From contig CP079699.1 of assembly GCA_021383565.1 (NCBI GenBank), positions 2,232,001 through 2,296,000 on the forward strand: DNA of 64,000 nucleotides. Reading direction: 5' to 3'. A program made the position numbers and the translations under genes. Position 1 is the stretch's first letter; every line of letters starts with the position of its first letter. Below the pieces are notes generated by a model. The model did no database searches and had not been told where the DNA came from. It worked only from the letters and a program-made list of their open reading frames with translations. This DNA is from Levilactobacillus brevis (GTDB lineage: Bacteria; Bacillota; Bacilli; Lactobacillales; Lactobacillaceae). Positions 16,326 through 25,101 of the stretch are shown piece by piece.

Positions 16326-16718
16326 ATGGCAGTTCAAGATTTTATTACGGGTATCCAACACGTTGGTATTCCATCCAGTGACTTGGATAAGACCATTGCG
16401 TTTTACAAATCAATTGGGTTTGAACAGGCGGGACTCTTTCCCAACGGCGACAATCGGTGTGCCTTCATGCGGTTAGGCAATCTAACGATTGAGACCTGGG
16501 AAGGCGACCCAACCAATCCAGAAGCCGGGGCCATCAATCATATTTCATTGAACACTACGGATATTGATCAAGCCTTCGCTGCGGCTAAGCAACAGGGATT
16601 GAACCTGGTCAACGACGAGATTCAATCCATTCCCACGTTCTGGGCCAAAGGTATTCGGTTCTTCAACATTTTAGGACCTAACCACGAAACAATCGAATTT
16701 TGCCAAATTCTGGCATAG
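16326..16718 (+). CDS. VOC / glyoxalase-fold protein
   Basis: 130-residue single VOC-domain protein (GIQHVGIPSSDLDKTIAFYKSIGFEQ ... IETWEG ... HISLNTTDIDQAFA ... GPNHETIEFCQ). His and Glu residues at the typical metal positions are present. It could be a glyoxalase-like lyase, a dioxygenase-like enzyme or a binding protein; sequence alone does not tell. It sits 28 bp after cassette 1 and has no counterpart after cassette 2. Confidence 0.82.
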   Translation: MAVQDFITGIQHVGIPSSDLDKTIAFYKSIGFEQAGLFPNGDNRCAFMRLGNLTIETWEGDPTNPEAGAINHISLNTTDIDQAFAAAKQQGLNLVNDEIQSIPTFWAKGIRFFNILGPNHETIEFCQILA

Positions 16719-16745
16719 GCTAAAGCCCGTAACTTGAGGGCGTAG

Positions 16746-16777
16746 AACGCCGCGTTAGTGATGACGCGGCGTTTTTT
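16746..16777 (+). terminator. Terminator of cassette 1 operon
   Basis: AACGCCGCG and CGCGGCGTT arms followed by TTTTTT. Confidence 0.9.
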
Positions 16778-16789
16778 GTATTCATAAAT

Positions 16790-16805
16790 GGGTAAGCGCT
16801 TACAT
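16790..16805 (-). promoter_or_regulatory. cre-like site upstream of cassette 2
   Basis: The minus strand reads ATGTAAGCGCTTACCC, 14 of 15 consensus positions, with a perfect GTAAGCGCTTAC core. It lies about 180 bp upstream of the cassette 2 promoter. No counterpart is obvious before cassette 1, so the two copies may differ in glucose repression. Confidence 0.6.
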
Positions 16806-16979
16806 AGACGGTCGTGCCTTCTGGAAACTAACCTGATTTTTTCGCGAGCGATGGTGATTGAAAGAAATTGGCCCGCTGAGAGCGAAAAATACAATCGATT
16901 ACATTTTGACTGTCACGCGGCTGGTTACAGTTTTCTGAAAAGTTTTGCCGCCGGAGGAGGGTCTAAGGGGGCGGATTCT

Positions 16980-17030
16980 GATGTTATACTGAAAGCGCTT
17001 TAAAGGTGAACCGGCTAGTCATTCACAGAA
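16980..17030 (+). promoter_or_regulatory. Promoter region of cassette 2
   Basis: TATACT at 16985-16990, overlapped by TGAAAGCGCTTTAA and followed by GTGAACCGGCTAGTCATTCAC. The layout copies that of cassette 1, including CTAGTCATTCA. The central CG palindrome is suited to a LacI/CcpA-type protein; the LacI gene at 21135 is the nearest candidate. Confidence 0.55.
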
Positions 17031-17077
17031 ATTATAAGCCGTGGGTTAGCACTCAACGGTATTGGGAGGCAGTTAAC

Positions 17078-17989
17078 ATGCAACTCGGTAGTATCGAAGC
17101 TGGGGGAACAAAATTCGTATGCGCGATCGGTAATGAAGATTACCGAGTCCAAGACGAGGTGCGGATTCCAACCACGACCCCGGAAGAAACGTTAAGTAAA
17201 ACCATCGCTTATTTCAAGAAATTTCCAGACGTGAAAGCCATCGCGATTTCGTCGTTTGGCCCGATTGAATTGCGGCACAATTCACCCAAGTACGGGTACA
17301 TCACGGATACGCCTAAGAAAGGATGGGCCAACACGGACTTCGTGGGTCGGCTCAAACAAGATTTGGACGTGCCGATGTTTTGGACCACCGACGTGAATGG
17401 CTCGGCGTACGGCGAATACGTGATGTCGACACTGTTCAACGAAAAGATCAATTCGCTGGTCTACTTTACCATTGGGACCGGCGTCGGGGCTGGGGCCATC
17501 ATCAATGGCGACTTTCTCGGTAGCCTGGGCCATCCCGAGATGGGCCACGTCCGATTAAAGCGCCATCCCGATGATCTGGACTTTCCGGGAATCTGCCCGT
17601 TTCACGGGGATTGCCTGGAAGGGCTGGTCAGTGGCCCGACGTTCGAGGCGCGTGTCGGCAAGCCCGGCAAAGACGTGCCGCTAACGGATCACGTCTGGGA
17701 TATCATGGCTTACTACGTTGCGCAGGCTGCTCTCCAGGAAACGTTGATGCTCCGTCCGGACAAGATTGTCTTCGGTGGCGGCGTGGTCAGCGAAGGCTTC
17801 CTGGTGAAAGTCCGAGCCGAGTTTGCGAAGCTGCTCAATCACTACGTTGACGTTGGAAAGCTCACGGATTATATCGTGATGCCGGCCGTGAAGAATAACG
17901 GTTCGGCCACGCTGGGGGACTTTGCCCTCGCCTTAAACGAATACAAAAAATACCCCAATTGTCAAATCAAGTGCAACACAGGACAGTAA
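17078..17989 (+). CDS. ROK family fructokinase, cassette 2, C-terminus extended by IS30
   Basis: Paralogue of the kinase at 13610 with the same start (MQLGSIEAGGTKF), catalytic Asp, GTGVGAG loop and zinc motif. Most residues are identical by eye. The first copy ends EYNK; this one reads EYKK and then continues for 12 residues of IS sequence (YPNCQIKCNTGQ) because the IS30 element entered at the stop codon, changing TAG to TAC. The catalytic parts are intact, so activity may survive. The dehydrogenase and membrane genes now lie beyond 1.2 kb of oppositely oriented IS. TTGGGAGGC supports the ATG at 17078. Confidence 0.88.
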   Translation: MQLGSIEAGGTKFVCAIGNEDYRVQDEVRIPTTTPEETLSKTIAYFKKFPDVKAIAISSFGPIELRHNSPKYGYITDTPKKGWANTDFVGRLKQDLDVPMFWTTDVNGSAYGEYVMSTLFNEKINSLVYFTIGTGVGAGAIINGDFLGSLGHPEMGHVRLKRHPDDLDFPGICPFHGDCLEGLVSGPTFEARVGKPGKDVPLTDHVWDIMAYYVAQAALQETLMLRPDKIVFGGGVVSEGFLVKVRAEFAKLLNHYVDVGKLTDYIVMPAVKNNGSATLGDFALALNEYKKYPNCQIKCNTGQ

Positions 17990-19151
17990 GGCGTAAGCAT
18001 AACCGGATGCATGTTCTTGAAGACCTGTGTTTTGAAGACCTGGGCGGCGCTAGCATAGCCCAGGGATTTACGTAAGCGATGGTTAAGTGCGTTTTGAATG
18101 GCTTGGATCGTTGGTAGATCAAAGTTCTTGAGAGAGATGCCCTTCGGAATGTACTCACGGATGAGACCGTTGAGATTCTCATTAGACCCTCGTTCAGAGG
18201 GCGTATAAGGATGAGCGAAGTAAACTTTGGTTCCTTGGACCTGATCTAGCTCGGCAAATTCACTGCCATTGTCAAATGTGATTGACTGGAAGTTCTTAGG
18301 ACCATAGGCCGTAATGACCCCTTGAAGTGCCTGGCGGCAAGTGTCAGCGTGGTAGTCAGGAATCTTAACGATGATTTCAAAACGACTGACACGCTCGGTT
18401 AATGTCATCAGTGCGGGCTCGCTAGCAACCCGCTTGCCCTTAACTAGGTCTCCTTCCCAGTCACCCACCAAGATGCGTTGGTCGACGATAGCTGGTCGCT
18501 CATCGATTGAGCTACCCAATATCTTCTTATTCTTTCGGGAGCGAGTTCGACGAGTGCTCTTTACTCGGCGACGAAGCTTGACTGGTAAATCAGCGTTACA
18601 GAGGTCGAGATAACCTAAATCAATGTACCGATAAACCGTGGGGGTCGATGGACACGGCTTGTCCGGATAAAGTTGATGGAATCGGTGGACGAAGCTATCG
18701 ACACTATCGACTCTAATCTTGGTTTTGAGTGCTTGGACTAACAGCTTGAAGAAGAGCCAGCAACGCTTTAGTAAACCCTTAGAATGGCATTTAAGGCGGT
18801 CTTTTTCATAGACAGCCTGTCCTGCTTCAGCAAAATATTGATAGTATGGCAGATAGTCGGAGTTAAGCTGGCGAACCGTGCCACGCTTGATTTCGCGTGA
18901 GATAGTACTGGGATTTCGATGAAGATTACGAGCAATTTGGCGAACAGATTGGTGGTCCTTCAAGAACGCTTCAATTTGGCCACGCTCTTCGGCAGAGAGT
19001 TGTTGGTAAGTAATGGTAGTGGTATGATTTGACTGGGTCATGGAGATACCTCTTTCTTTTTGGTTTGGTCGCTTAAAAGTATAGGTCTCCATGGCCTATT
19101 TGTTTACCCTTAATGTCTTAAGGGGTGTTGCACTTCAATTTTAAATCGGGC
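17953..19151. mobile_element. IS30 family insertion sequence, complete
   Basis: 1199 bp. The ends form imperfect 27-bp inverted repeats sharing AAGTGCAACAC. Flanks are a 13-bp direct repeat AATACAAAAAATA (17940-17952 and 19152-19164). That is long for this family, so part of it may be chance or an unusual target choice. The element carries one intact DDE transposase on the minus strand and looks recent. It separates the kinase of cassette 2 from its downstream genes. Confidence 0.9.
17962..19041 (-). CDS. IS30 family transposase
   Basis: 359 residues from ATG 19041, with GAAAGAGGTA upstream; a longer frame to 19092 lacks a ribosome binding site. The N-terminal HTH (YQQLSAEERGQIEAFLKDHQSVRQIARNL...STISREI) binds the ends. 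The rve/DDE catalytic domain shows GDWEGDLV, TFDNGSEFA and the diagnostic TPSERGSNENLNGLIREY with the catalytic Glu. No frameshift or stop, so it is probably active. Confidence 0.96.
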   Translation of the reverse strand: MTQSNHTTTITYQQLSAEERGQIEAFLKDHQSVRQIARNLHRNPSTISREIKRGTVRQLNSDYLPYYQYFAEAGQAVYEKDRLKCHSKGLLKRCWLFFKLLVQALKTKIRVDSVDSFVHRFHQLYPDKPCPSTPTVYRYIDLGYLDLCNADLPVKLRRRVKSTRRTRSRKNKKILGSSIDERPAIVDQRILVGDWEGDLVKGKRVASEPALMTLTERVSRFEIIVKIPDYHADTCRQALQGVITAYGPKNFQSITFDNGSEFAELDQVQGTKVYFAHPYTPSERGSNENLNGLIREYIPKGISLKNFDLPTIQAIQNALNHRLRKSLGYASAAQVFKTQVFKNMHPVMLTPYCPVLHLI

Positions 19152-19183
19152 AATACAAAAAATAGAAAGGGTGCGTTCGATTT

Positions 19184-20188
19184 ATGAAAGCTTTAGTCTT
19201 AACTGGAACCAAACAGATGGAAATTCAGGATGTTGCGAAGCCAGAAGTTAAGCCGAATGAGGTCTTAGTGAATACGGCCTACGCGGGAATTTGCGGGACT
19301 GACCGAGCCTTGTATGCCGGGTTACCGGGTTCTGCAAATGCCGTGCCACCCATTGTCTTGGGCCATGAAAATTCGGGAATCGTCGCCGCGGTCGGTCGCG
19401 AGGTGACCAACGTAAAGGTGGGCGATCGCGTCACGGTCGATCCCAACATCTACTGTGGGCAATGCAAGTACTGCCGGACGGATCGGCCAGAACTCTGTGA
19501 CAACCTGTCTGCCGTGGGGGTCACCCGTGACGGTGGCTTGGAGGAAGCCTTTACCGCCCCAGCTTCCGTTGTGTACCCGATTCCTGAAAGCGTTTCCTTA
19601 AAGGACGCGGCCACCACGGAACCTATCTCCTGCGCGGTTCACGGCATGAGCCTGATTGACGTCAAGCCTTATCAAAAGGCACTGGTCATCGGGGATGGCT
19701 TCATGGGTCAACTATTTGTTCAATTACTCCGGGCCTATGGCGTTCATCAAGTCGATTTCGCCGGGATTATTGACGAAAGATTAGCCTTTAACCAGGAAAA
19801 GTTTGGTGTTACCAACACCTACAATACGCAGCGTGATCAGATTCCGGCCGATTACGACGTGGTCATTGAAGCCGTGGGATTACCTGAAACACAGGAAGAA
19901 GCCGTTGAGGCCACGAAGAAGGGTGCTCAAGTCCTGATGTTTGGGGTCGGCAAGCCTAACCAGACCTTCTCAATGAACACGTACGAGGTCTACCAGAAGC
20001 AATTGAAGATTCAAGGCGCCTTCATCAATCCGTACGCCTTTGAAGATGCCATTGCCTTACTGGCCAGCGGCGAACTGGACGTAGATTCGCTGATCAGTCA
20101 TGAAGTCAGTTTGGAACAAGTTGAAGACGTCTTAAATGGTAAGGTTAAGGGCGTCAGCAAGGCGGTTGTCAAAGTCGGCAATCAGTAA
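19184..20188 (+). CDS. Zinc-dependent medium-chain dehydrogenase (polyol type), cassette 2
   Basis: 334-residue paralogue of the gene at 14506 with all zinc ligands conserved (Cys37, His61-Glu62, and four Cys in CGQCKYCRTDRPELC). It has the same VIGDGFMGQLFVQLL Rossmann loop. Its leader retains AGAAAGGGTG before the ATG, continuous with the end of the interrupted kinase gene on the far side of the IS30 element. Transcription now depends on read-through of the IS or on a new promoter at the IS end. Confidence 0.88.
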   Translation: MKALVLTGTKQMEIQDVAKPEVKPNEVLVNTAYAGICGTDRALYAGLPGSANAVPPIVLGHENSGIVAAVGREVTNVKVGDRVTVDPNIYCGQCKYCRTDRPELCDNLSAVGVTRDGGLEEAFTAPASVVYPIPESVSLKDAATTEPISCAVHGMSLIDVKPYQKALVIGDGFMGQLFVQLLRAYGVHQVDFAGIIDERLAFNQEKFGVTNTYNTQRDQIPADYDVVIEAVGLPETQEEAVEATKKGAQVLMFGVGKPNQTFSMNTYEVYQKQLKIQGAFINPYAFEDAIALLASGELDVDSLISHEVSLEQVEDVLNGKVKGVSKAVVKVGNQ

Positions 20189-20203
20189 AGGTGAGGGATA
20201 AAC

Positions 20204-20977
20204 ATGAGAGCTGAAGCAGTCAGTCATTTTAACGGCAACGCACATACCACGGATTTAGACAATACGGGACGGACCCTGTCGATGGCCCAGTCCATCGGGT
20301 TCTTTGCCTTATCAATTGTCGTCAATTCGGCTGGCAACGTCTTAACGTTGGTCACCAGTGCGAAGATTCACCCATCCTTTCTGGGGGCGGCGTACTGGTC
20401 GGCGGCGGAGGCTAATTTCGGTACGGCCTTTCATTGGAACCTGTTCTGGGCCTTCCTGATTCTGGGGTTCTTGACGGCGGCGTTGAATGCCGCTCTGATC
20501 CATCACTGGGATTGGAAACGGATTGCCGGTAACATGGCGTTCATGGTGCCATTCTCTGCGTTGATTCAAGTGTTTGCGGATTTCTTTAATGGCAAATACG
20601 CGCTGTTCGCTGGTCTCCCCGAAGCGCACGGCGCTGGCATGGTGACGCTCTACGTGGCGTTAAACTTTCTGGGAGTGGCCTTGATTGGGACGGCTATCTC
20701 AATCTATCAGCGGGTCAATCTGGTCTTACACCCGGCCGATGATCTCATGCAAATCCTGCGTTTTCGCTACTTCAAGGGTAATGCCGCCAAGGCCATGTGG
20801 GCATCATATATTCCACCGACAATCATGGCGATTATCGCCCTGCTCATCACCCATTCGTTCGTCAACTTTGGTCTGGGCACGGTCTTCGCTTTTCTCGCGC
20901 AAGGCGGGATTACGGGGATTGCTGACAAGATGGTCTTTCCCCACTTACACCATCAGAAGGTGGACGTGGGTCAATGA
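20204..20977 (+). CDS. YczE/YyaS/YitT-like membrane protein, cassette 2
   Basis: 257-residue paralogue of the protein at 15527. Transmembrane segments and the VLHPADDLMQILRFRYFKGNAAKAMWASYIPP region are nearly unchanged, while the first 25 residues differ. The strong conservation of the hydrophobic part across the duplication argues that the function is retained. AAGGTGAGGG precedes the ATG. It is the last gene of cassette 2 and is followed by a terminator. Confidence 0.7.
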   Translation: MRAEAVSHFNGNAHTTDLDNTGRTLSMAQSIGFFALSIVVNSAGNVLTLVTSAKIHPSFLGAAYWSAAEANFGTAFHWNLFWAFLILGFLTAALNAALIHHWDWKRIAGNMAFMVPFSALIQVFADFFNGKYALFAGLPEAHGAGMVTLYVALNFLGVALIGTAISIYQRVNLVLHPADDLMQILRFRYFKGNAAKAMWASYIPPTIMAIIALLITHSFVNFGLGTVFAFLAQGGITGIADKMVFPHLHHQKVDVGQ

Positions 20978-21007
20978 TTGGTCCGGTTTATATCGAAAAG
21001 CGCAAAC

Positions 21008-21037
21008 AAAATCCTCGTCGAAAATGGCGAGGATTTT
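21008..21037 (+). terminator. Terminator of cassette 2
   Basis: AAATCCTCG and CGAGGATTT arms with a short AAAATGG-containing loop and a T run. Confidence 0.9.
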
Positions 21038-21134
21038 TGGGTGGTTTGAGAGGTCTTAGTATACAGGTTACATCGGCAAAAGCCTAGGAGAGATGGCTGG
21101 TAACAGTCATTGGTTAAGGTCATTTAGCACTTGG

Positions 21135-22124
21135 CTAAGGGGTAGCTGGGCGAGGAATGAGGGTCGCCGCGAGTCGACATTCCTGGGTGGGGAGTTGGTC
21201 ATCGTCAATGCGGGCTAACAGGCGTTCGACGGCGATTCGTCCGAGGTCGCTAATCGGTTGCTTAGCCGTCACGATGGGTTGCGGGAGAAAGTCAAACCAG
21301 TCGTTGTCGTCGAAGGCCCCCAGCTGAAAGGCAGACAGGTCTAACTCGGGGAGCTTACGTAAGACGCCGGTCATGATGGTATTATCAGCGGCAAAGAGGG
21401 CATCACACTTTTGATTAACTAATAATTGACGAGCCATCTGTGGAACGTTGCTGCCGTCGGTTCGGGCAGTGGCTTCGATAGCTGTGTCCGGCGTTAGGTG
21501 AGCAGCAGCGAGGGCCTGATGATAGCCCCGGAGCCGTTCGGTCGCGGTGGTAGAGACGGCACTATTGATAATACCAATGCGTTGCGCACCGCGATTAATC
21601 AGGCAATTGATAATATCTTGGGTTCCCTGAACGTTGTCGACCAGGACACGATCATACCGTGAGACCACGTCGGCAGGGGGCATACGGTCCACGAAAACGG
21701 CGGGGGTGGTGCCCAGCATTTTAGGGTAGTCGGTTGAGGCCCCAGCACTGGTGATGATGAGGCCATCGACTTGCTTTTCCAGCATCAGGTTGATGGCCTT
21801 GGCTTCTTTTTCAAGGTGTTCATCCGTGTTGACGATCAGAACGTCATAGCCGGCTTGGCTGGCGGCGTCTTCGATGGCCCGGCTGAGTTGGGTGAAGAAA
21901 CCGTTGAGAATGTCGGGGATGATCATCCCCAATGTGTGGCTCTTTTGAACGCGAATGCTCCGCGCTAAGCCGTTGGGACGGTAGCCGAGGTTACGGGCAA
22001 TTGTCTGAATTTTTTCGCGCGTGTCACGCTTGACCTGCGGGCTGTCGTTGAGTGCCCGCGAAACGGTGGCTTCCGAGACGCCGGCTTGTTTAGCCACGTC
22101 TTTAATGGTGATGTTAGTTGACAT
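21135..22124 (-). CDS. LacI family transcriptional regulator
   Basis: 329 residues from ATG 22124 (a GTG nine bases earlier is possible). HTH: NITIKDVAKQAGVSEATVSRALNDSPQVK. The sensor domain begins at about residue 60 (HTLGMIIPDILNGFF) and has the RbsR/ScrR-like ending AFDDNDWFDFLPQPIVTAKQP, a C-terminal motif typical of sugar repressors. It converges on cassette 2 and is the closest candidate regulator of both cassettes, whose promoters carry central-CG palindromes. A cre-like site is seen upstream (about 22235-22249, one mismatch). The effector is unknown; fructose, sucrose or a polyol phosphate would fit the context. Confidence 0.92.
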   Translation of the reverse strand: MSTNITIKDVAKQAGVSEATVSRALNDSPQVKRDTREKIQTIARNLGYRPNGLARSIRVQKSHTLGMIIPDILNGFFTQLSRAIEDAASQAGYDVLIVNTDEHLEKEAKAINLMLEKQVDGLIITSAGASTDYPKMLGTTPAVFVDRMPPADVVSRYDRVLVDNVQGTQDIINCLINRGAQRIGIINSAVSTTATERLRGYHQALAAAHLTPDTAIEATARTDGSNVPQMARQLLVNQKCDALFAADNTIMTGVLRKLPELDLSAFQLGAFDDNDWFDFLPQPIVTAKQPISDLGRIAVERLLARIDDDQLPTQECRLAATLIPRPATP

Positions 22125-22302
22125 GAAGTTCACTTCTTTATTATTAATAATTTAATTATTGATTAAATAAGATACTTATTAGTAGCTGAACGACCAGACA
22201 ATCTGGGTGAAGACTACTCATAAGGTTATGTTTATCGTAGCGGTTACAATGGGGCCTCGTCAACCATTTCTATCGGACGAGTAAAAAATTATCAAAAAAA
22301 GG

Positions 22303-22332
22303 TTGCATTTACCTAGGGGAAGATGCTAAAAT
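22303..22332 (+). promoter_or_regulatory. Promoter of tRNA-Gln
   Basis: TTGCAT at 22303-22308, 18-bp spacer, TAAAAT at 22327-22332, 34 bp before the tRNA. It is the only strong promoter in this gap. Confidence 0.7.
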
Positions 22333-22366
22333 TATTATCTGTTGGGGTCAGTATTGACCAACTTAT

Positions 22367-22438
22367 TGGGCTATAGCCAAGTGGTAAGGCAACGGGTTTT
22401 GATCCCGTGATGCGCTGGTTCGAACCCAGCTAGCCCAA
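22367..22438 (+). tRNA. tRNA-Gln(UUG)
   Basis: A 72-nt cloverleaf. Acceptor arms TGGGCTA (22367-22373) and TAGCCCA (22431-22437) pair perfectly. The anticodon stem ACGGG/CCCGT encloses the loop TTTTGAT with anticodon TTG at 22399-22401. The T arm contains GGTTCGAACCC. CCA is not encoded (ATT follows). It stands alone, between the LacI gene and the nucleoside hydrolase. Confidence 0.97.
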
Positions 22439-22540
22439 TTGAAGAGTTTAGATAGCCGTTATAGAAGCCTTGGAGGTGGATGTGGCGGTTTTTTTGTGAT
22501 TAGGGTTGGTATTAGGTGGAAAAAACCTGGTTAGTTGCTA

Positions 22541-22555
22541 TTGTAAGCGCAGTCA
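22541..22555 (+). promoter_or_regulatory. cre box upstream of nucleoside hydrolase
   Basis: TTGTAAGCGCAGTCA fits WTGNAANCGNWNNCW at every position and lies 50 bp before the start codon, so CcpA repression of ribonucleoside use is likely. Confidence 0.8.
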
Positions 22556-22604
22556 TCGTAGCATAAAATAAGTATTAACTAAGACTGAATAGGAGCCCTA
22601 CCTC

Positions 22605-23537
22605 ATGAAAAAAATAATTATGGACTGTGATCCCGGTCACGATGACGCGCTGGCTATGATGCTGGCGTTGGCCAGTCCGGAGATTGACCTGTTAGCGGTC
22701 ACTTCTTCTGCCGGGAATCAGACGCCGGAGAAGACCCTCAACAATGCTATGCGGCTACTGACGCTCATGCACCATCAAGAAATTCCCGTCGCTGGTGGGA
22801 ACCGAACCCCCTTGATGAAGCCATTGGAAACGGCCGGCAACGTACACGGTAAATCCGGATTGGATGGTGCCGATCTTCCTGAGCCCGACTTTGCCGTTCA
22901 AGACATGACCGCTATCGAGCTGATTGCGCAGACTTTACGGGCAAGTACCGACCCGGTTACGCTCGTAGTCACTGGGCCAATGACCAACATCGCCCTGTTT
23001 TTGCGGGTTTACCCCGAGCTCAAGTCCAAGATTGACCGCATCGTCTTCATGGGTGGGGCCATGGGTCTGGGCAACTGGACGCCTTCCGTTGAATTTAACA
23101 TCTACGTTGATCCCGAAGCCGCCAAAATTGTTCTCAACGCCGGTATTCCGCTGACCATGGCGCCGCTGAATGTCACCCACAAAGCACAGATCCTTAAGCC
23201 GGAGATTGCGGCCATTGGGGATATTAACAATCCCGTGGCCCACGCCTTCGAAGGTCTCCTGAACTTCTTTGAAGTCTACCACGAGAATCCCAAGTGGGGC
23301 TTCAAGGGTGCGCCACTCCACGATCCGTGCACGATCGCTTGGCTCCTTCATCCCGAAATGTTTAAGAGTGAACTGATGAACGTCGATGTTGAAACGCAGG
23401 GCGAATTAGTTCGCGGCGAGACGGTTTGCGATTACTACGAATTGACCGGGAAACCGAAGAACACCGACGTCCTATTAGACATTGACCGACCAGCATTTAT
23501 TCAGCTCATCACGGATTCTTTAAAGACTTTTAACTAA
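22605..23537 (+). CDS. Ribonucleoside hydrolase (IUNH family)
   Basis: 310-residue nucleoside N-ribohydrolase that splits nucleosides into base and ribose in the cytosol. The calcium-binding signature DCDPGHDDA (residues 7-15) and the late HDP motif ([14 protein letters not shown]) are present, as is [11 protein letters not shown]. The motif set matches the RihA/B/C group; whether purine or pyrimidine nucleosides are preferred cannot be read by eye. AGGAG precedes the ATG and a cre box lies upstream. Monocistronic, ending at a good terminator. Confidence 0.93.
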   Translation: MKKIIMDCDPGHDDALAMMLALASPEIDLLAVTSSAGNQTPEKTLNNAMRLLTLMHHQEIPVAGGNRTPLMKPLETAGNVHGKSGLDGADLPEPDFAVQDMTAIELIAQTLRASTDPVTLVVTGPMTNIALFLRVYPELKSKIDRIVFMGGAMGLGNWTPSVEFNIYVDPEAAKIVLNAGIPLTMAPLNVTHKAQILKPEIAAIGDINNPVAHAFEGLLNFFEVYHENPKWGFKGAPLHDPCTIAWLLHPEMFKSELMNVDVETQGELVRGETVCDYYELTGKPKNTDVLLDIDRPAFIQLITDSLKTFN

Positions 23538-23550
23538 CTGGGTTAAGCTA

Positions 23551-23590
23551 GCCACAGCAGCAACGTTTCGCGTTGCCGCTGTGGTTTTTT
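23551..23590 (+). terminator. Terminator of nucleoside hydrolase
   Basis: GCCACAGCAGCAACG and CGTTGCCGCTGTGG arms with a TTTCG loop and a T run. Confidence 0.9.
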
Positions 23591-23621
23591 GTCTGACTTA
23601 AACAAAACGCAAGCATTTTAC

Positions 23622-25101
23622 GGCTCTTTGTCAACTGTTGTTGGTAATCGGCTGTCTGAGGTTGCCTAATCGTATTATGATTAGGCAGCCTTTTTAATTC
23701 CGAATACTAGATGAATCCTTAATCTAAAGCTACTAAAACAACCGAATCCGTAGCTGACTCGCTTGATTACTTTGATTTTATTATTGATACCTTCCATTGG
23801 TCCATTAGAATAATTGTATTTTAGCGCATTGTACACAGATTCTTGGTGTTCTCTCAACGTATTTAACGGTGTTTCAAGCTCTTCGGAGTAATCATTCTTC
23901 TTGTCTAGAATGGTTACTAGTTTGGACGTGTGACGATACTTGACGGCTCGCCGAACGGTCTGTAAAAGCTCATACGCTTGGCGTAATTCATCATTGAAGC
24001 TGAGAATGTAATCGACCGTACTATTCTCAGTATTAATTCCTGAGAGATGAGTGAAATTATGATAGACGTTGAAGTTCAGCTTTTCGTTAGGTTTTAAGAG
24101 TAGTTTCCAGTATCGTTTTAAGATCTTATGTTTGATATTTGAATTGGCATAGGACTTCATTATACGAACTCTCACACGATTGAAACCACGCATTATAGAA
24201 CTCACGATGTGGAACCTATCGGTTACCACAATCGCGTTTGGAAAAACGGTTTCTGTCAATTGCGGATACGTGTAATTCATATCTGTCACAATGATTTTCA
24301 CGCCTTCTCGCGCAGCCTTAGTATATCGATTGAAGTATTTTTCGAGATCATACAGGGTTCGTGATTCAAGGATATCGATAAATTCGTTTCGCATACCGTC
24401 CATAAAGACAAAGCTCATTGCACCTTTGGCATCTTTGGTAGACTTGACTTCATCCATATTAATAACTGCTGGCAACCAGCTGTAATTTGTCTTAATATCC
24501 GGTTGGTAGCTACGCATGATTCGTAAAACACTCGTACTCGAAATGTTTAATTCGTTTGCGATATGCCGCATTGAAACCGTCTCACTGAGCTTTACTAAAC
24601 ACGAGATCCGGCTGACGTTAGAGATGGTGTGGTTTCGCTGAACCAACGACGTTTCTGCCAGAAAGTATTGATGGCATTGCTTACACTTGAAATTACGTTT
24701 TTTAAGGTGAAGTTTAACGTCTCGTTCAACGGCTTGTGGGAGTTTAACCGTGGTCCAACGCCAACCGTATTTGATAATGCTCTTCTGGTTCAAAACGCCA
24801 CATTTAGGACAAGCTTTTGGACGGTAGTCTAAAAGTGCCTGTACCTTGAGTGGTCCCTTTACTTCTAAGGGATTCATTATTTTCAGTTTTTTGATATTAG
24901 GGTCTTTTATCCCCAGAATAATTTTAGTATCATTGGACATAGGATATAGTCACTTTCTTTCTCTTGAAATGTGGTAGTGGATGGACATAGATCTGCGACT
25001 ATATCCCTTTTTTGTACCCATTTTTACTCTATACAGTATACAAAAATATCCGCTGCCAGTAACCAATTAAGTTGATTACCAACAACAGATATTTTAGAAC
25101 C
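23622..25101. mobile_element. ISL3 family insertion sequence, complete
   Basis: 1480 bp. The ends are imperfect inverted repeats of about 28 bp; the inner 15 bases CTGTTGTTGGTAATC are identical. It is flanked by an exact 8-bp duplication CATTTTAC (23614-23621 and 25102-25109), the usual size for ISL3. It encodes one intact transposase on the minus strand. Its base composition is clearly more AT-rich than its neighbours, a sign of foreign origin. Confidence 0.95.
23681..24940 (-). CDS. ISL3 family transposase
   Basis: 419 residues. The N-terminal zinc finger CPKCG...CKQCHQYF is followed by an HTH (SVSMRHIANELNISSTSVLRIM), then the DDE core with INMDEVKS, VTDMNYTYPQL and the C-terminal SNGPMEGINNKIKVIKR motif with the catalytic Glu. 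Length and motifs match ISL3 transposases (DDE_Tnp_ISL3). Codon use is AT-rich. No disruption is visible. Confidence 0.96.
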   Translation of the reverse strand: MSNDTKIILGIKDPNIKKLKIMNPLEVKGPLKVQALLDYRPKACPKCGVLNQKSIIKYGWRWTTVKLPQAVERDVKLHLKKRNFKCKQCHQYFLAETSLVQRNHTISNVSRISCLVKLSETVSMRHIANELNISSTSVLRIMRSYQPDIKTNYSWLPAVINMDEVKSTKDAKGAMSFVFMDGMRNEFIDILESRTLYDLEKYFNRYTKAAREGVKIIVTDMNYTYPQLTETVFPNAIVVTDRFHIVSSIMRGFNRVRVRIMKSYANSNIKHKILKRYWKLLLKPNEKLNFNVYHNFTHLSGINTENSTVDYILSFNDELRQAYELLQTVRRAVKYRHTSKLVTILDKKNDYSEELETPLNTLREHQESVYNALKYNYSNGPMEGINNKIKVIKRVSYGFGCFSSFRLRIHLVFGIKKAA

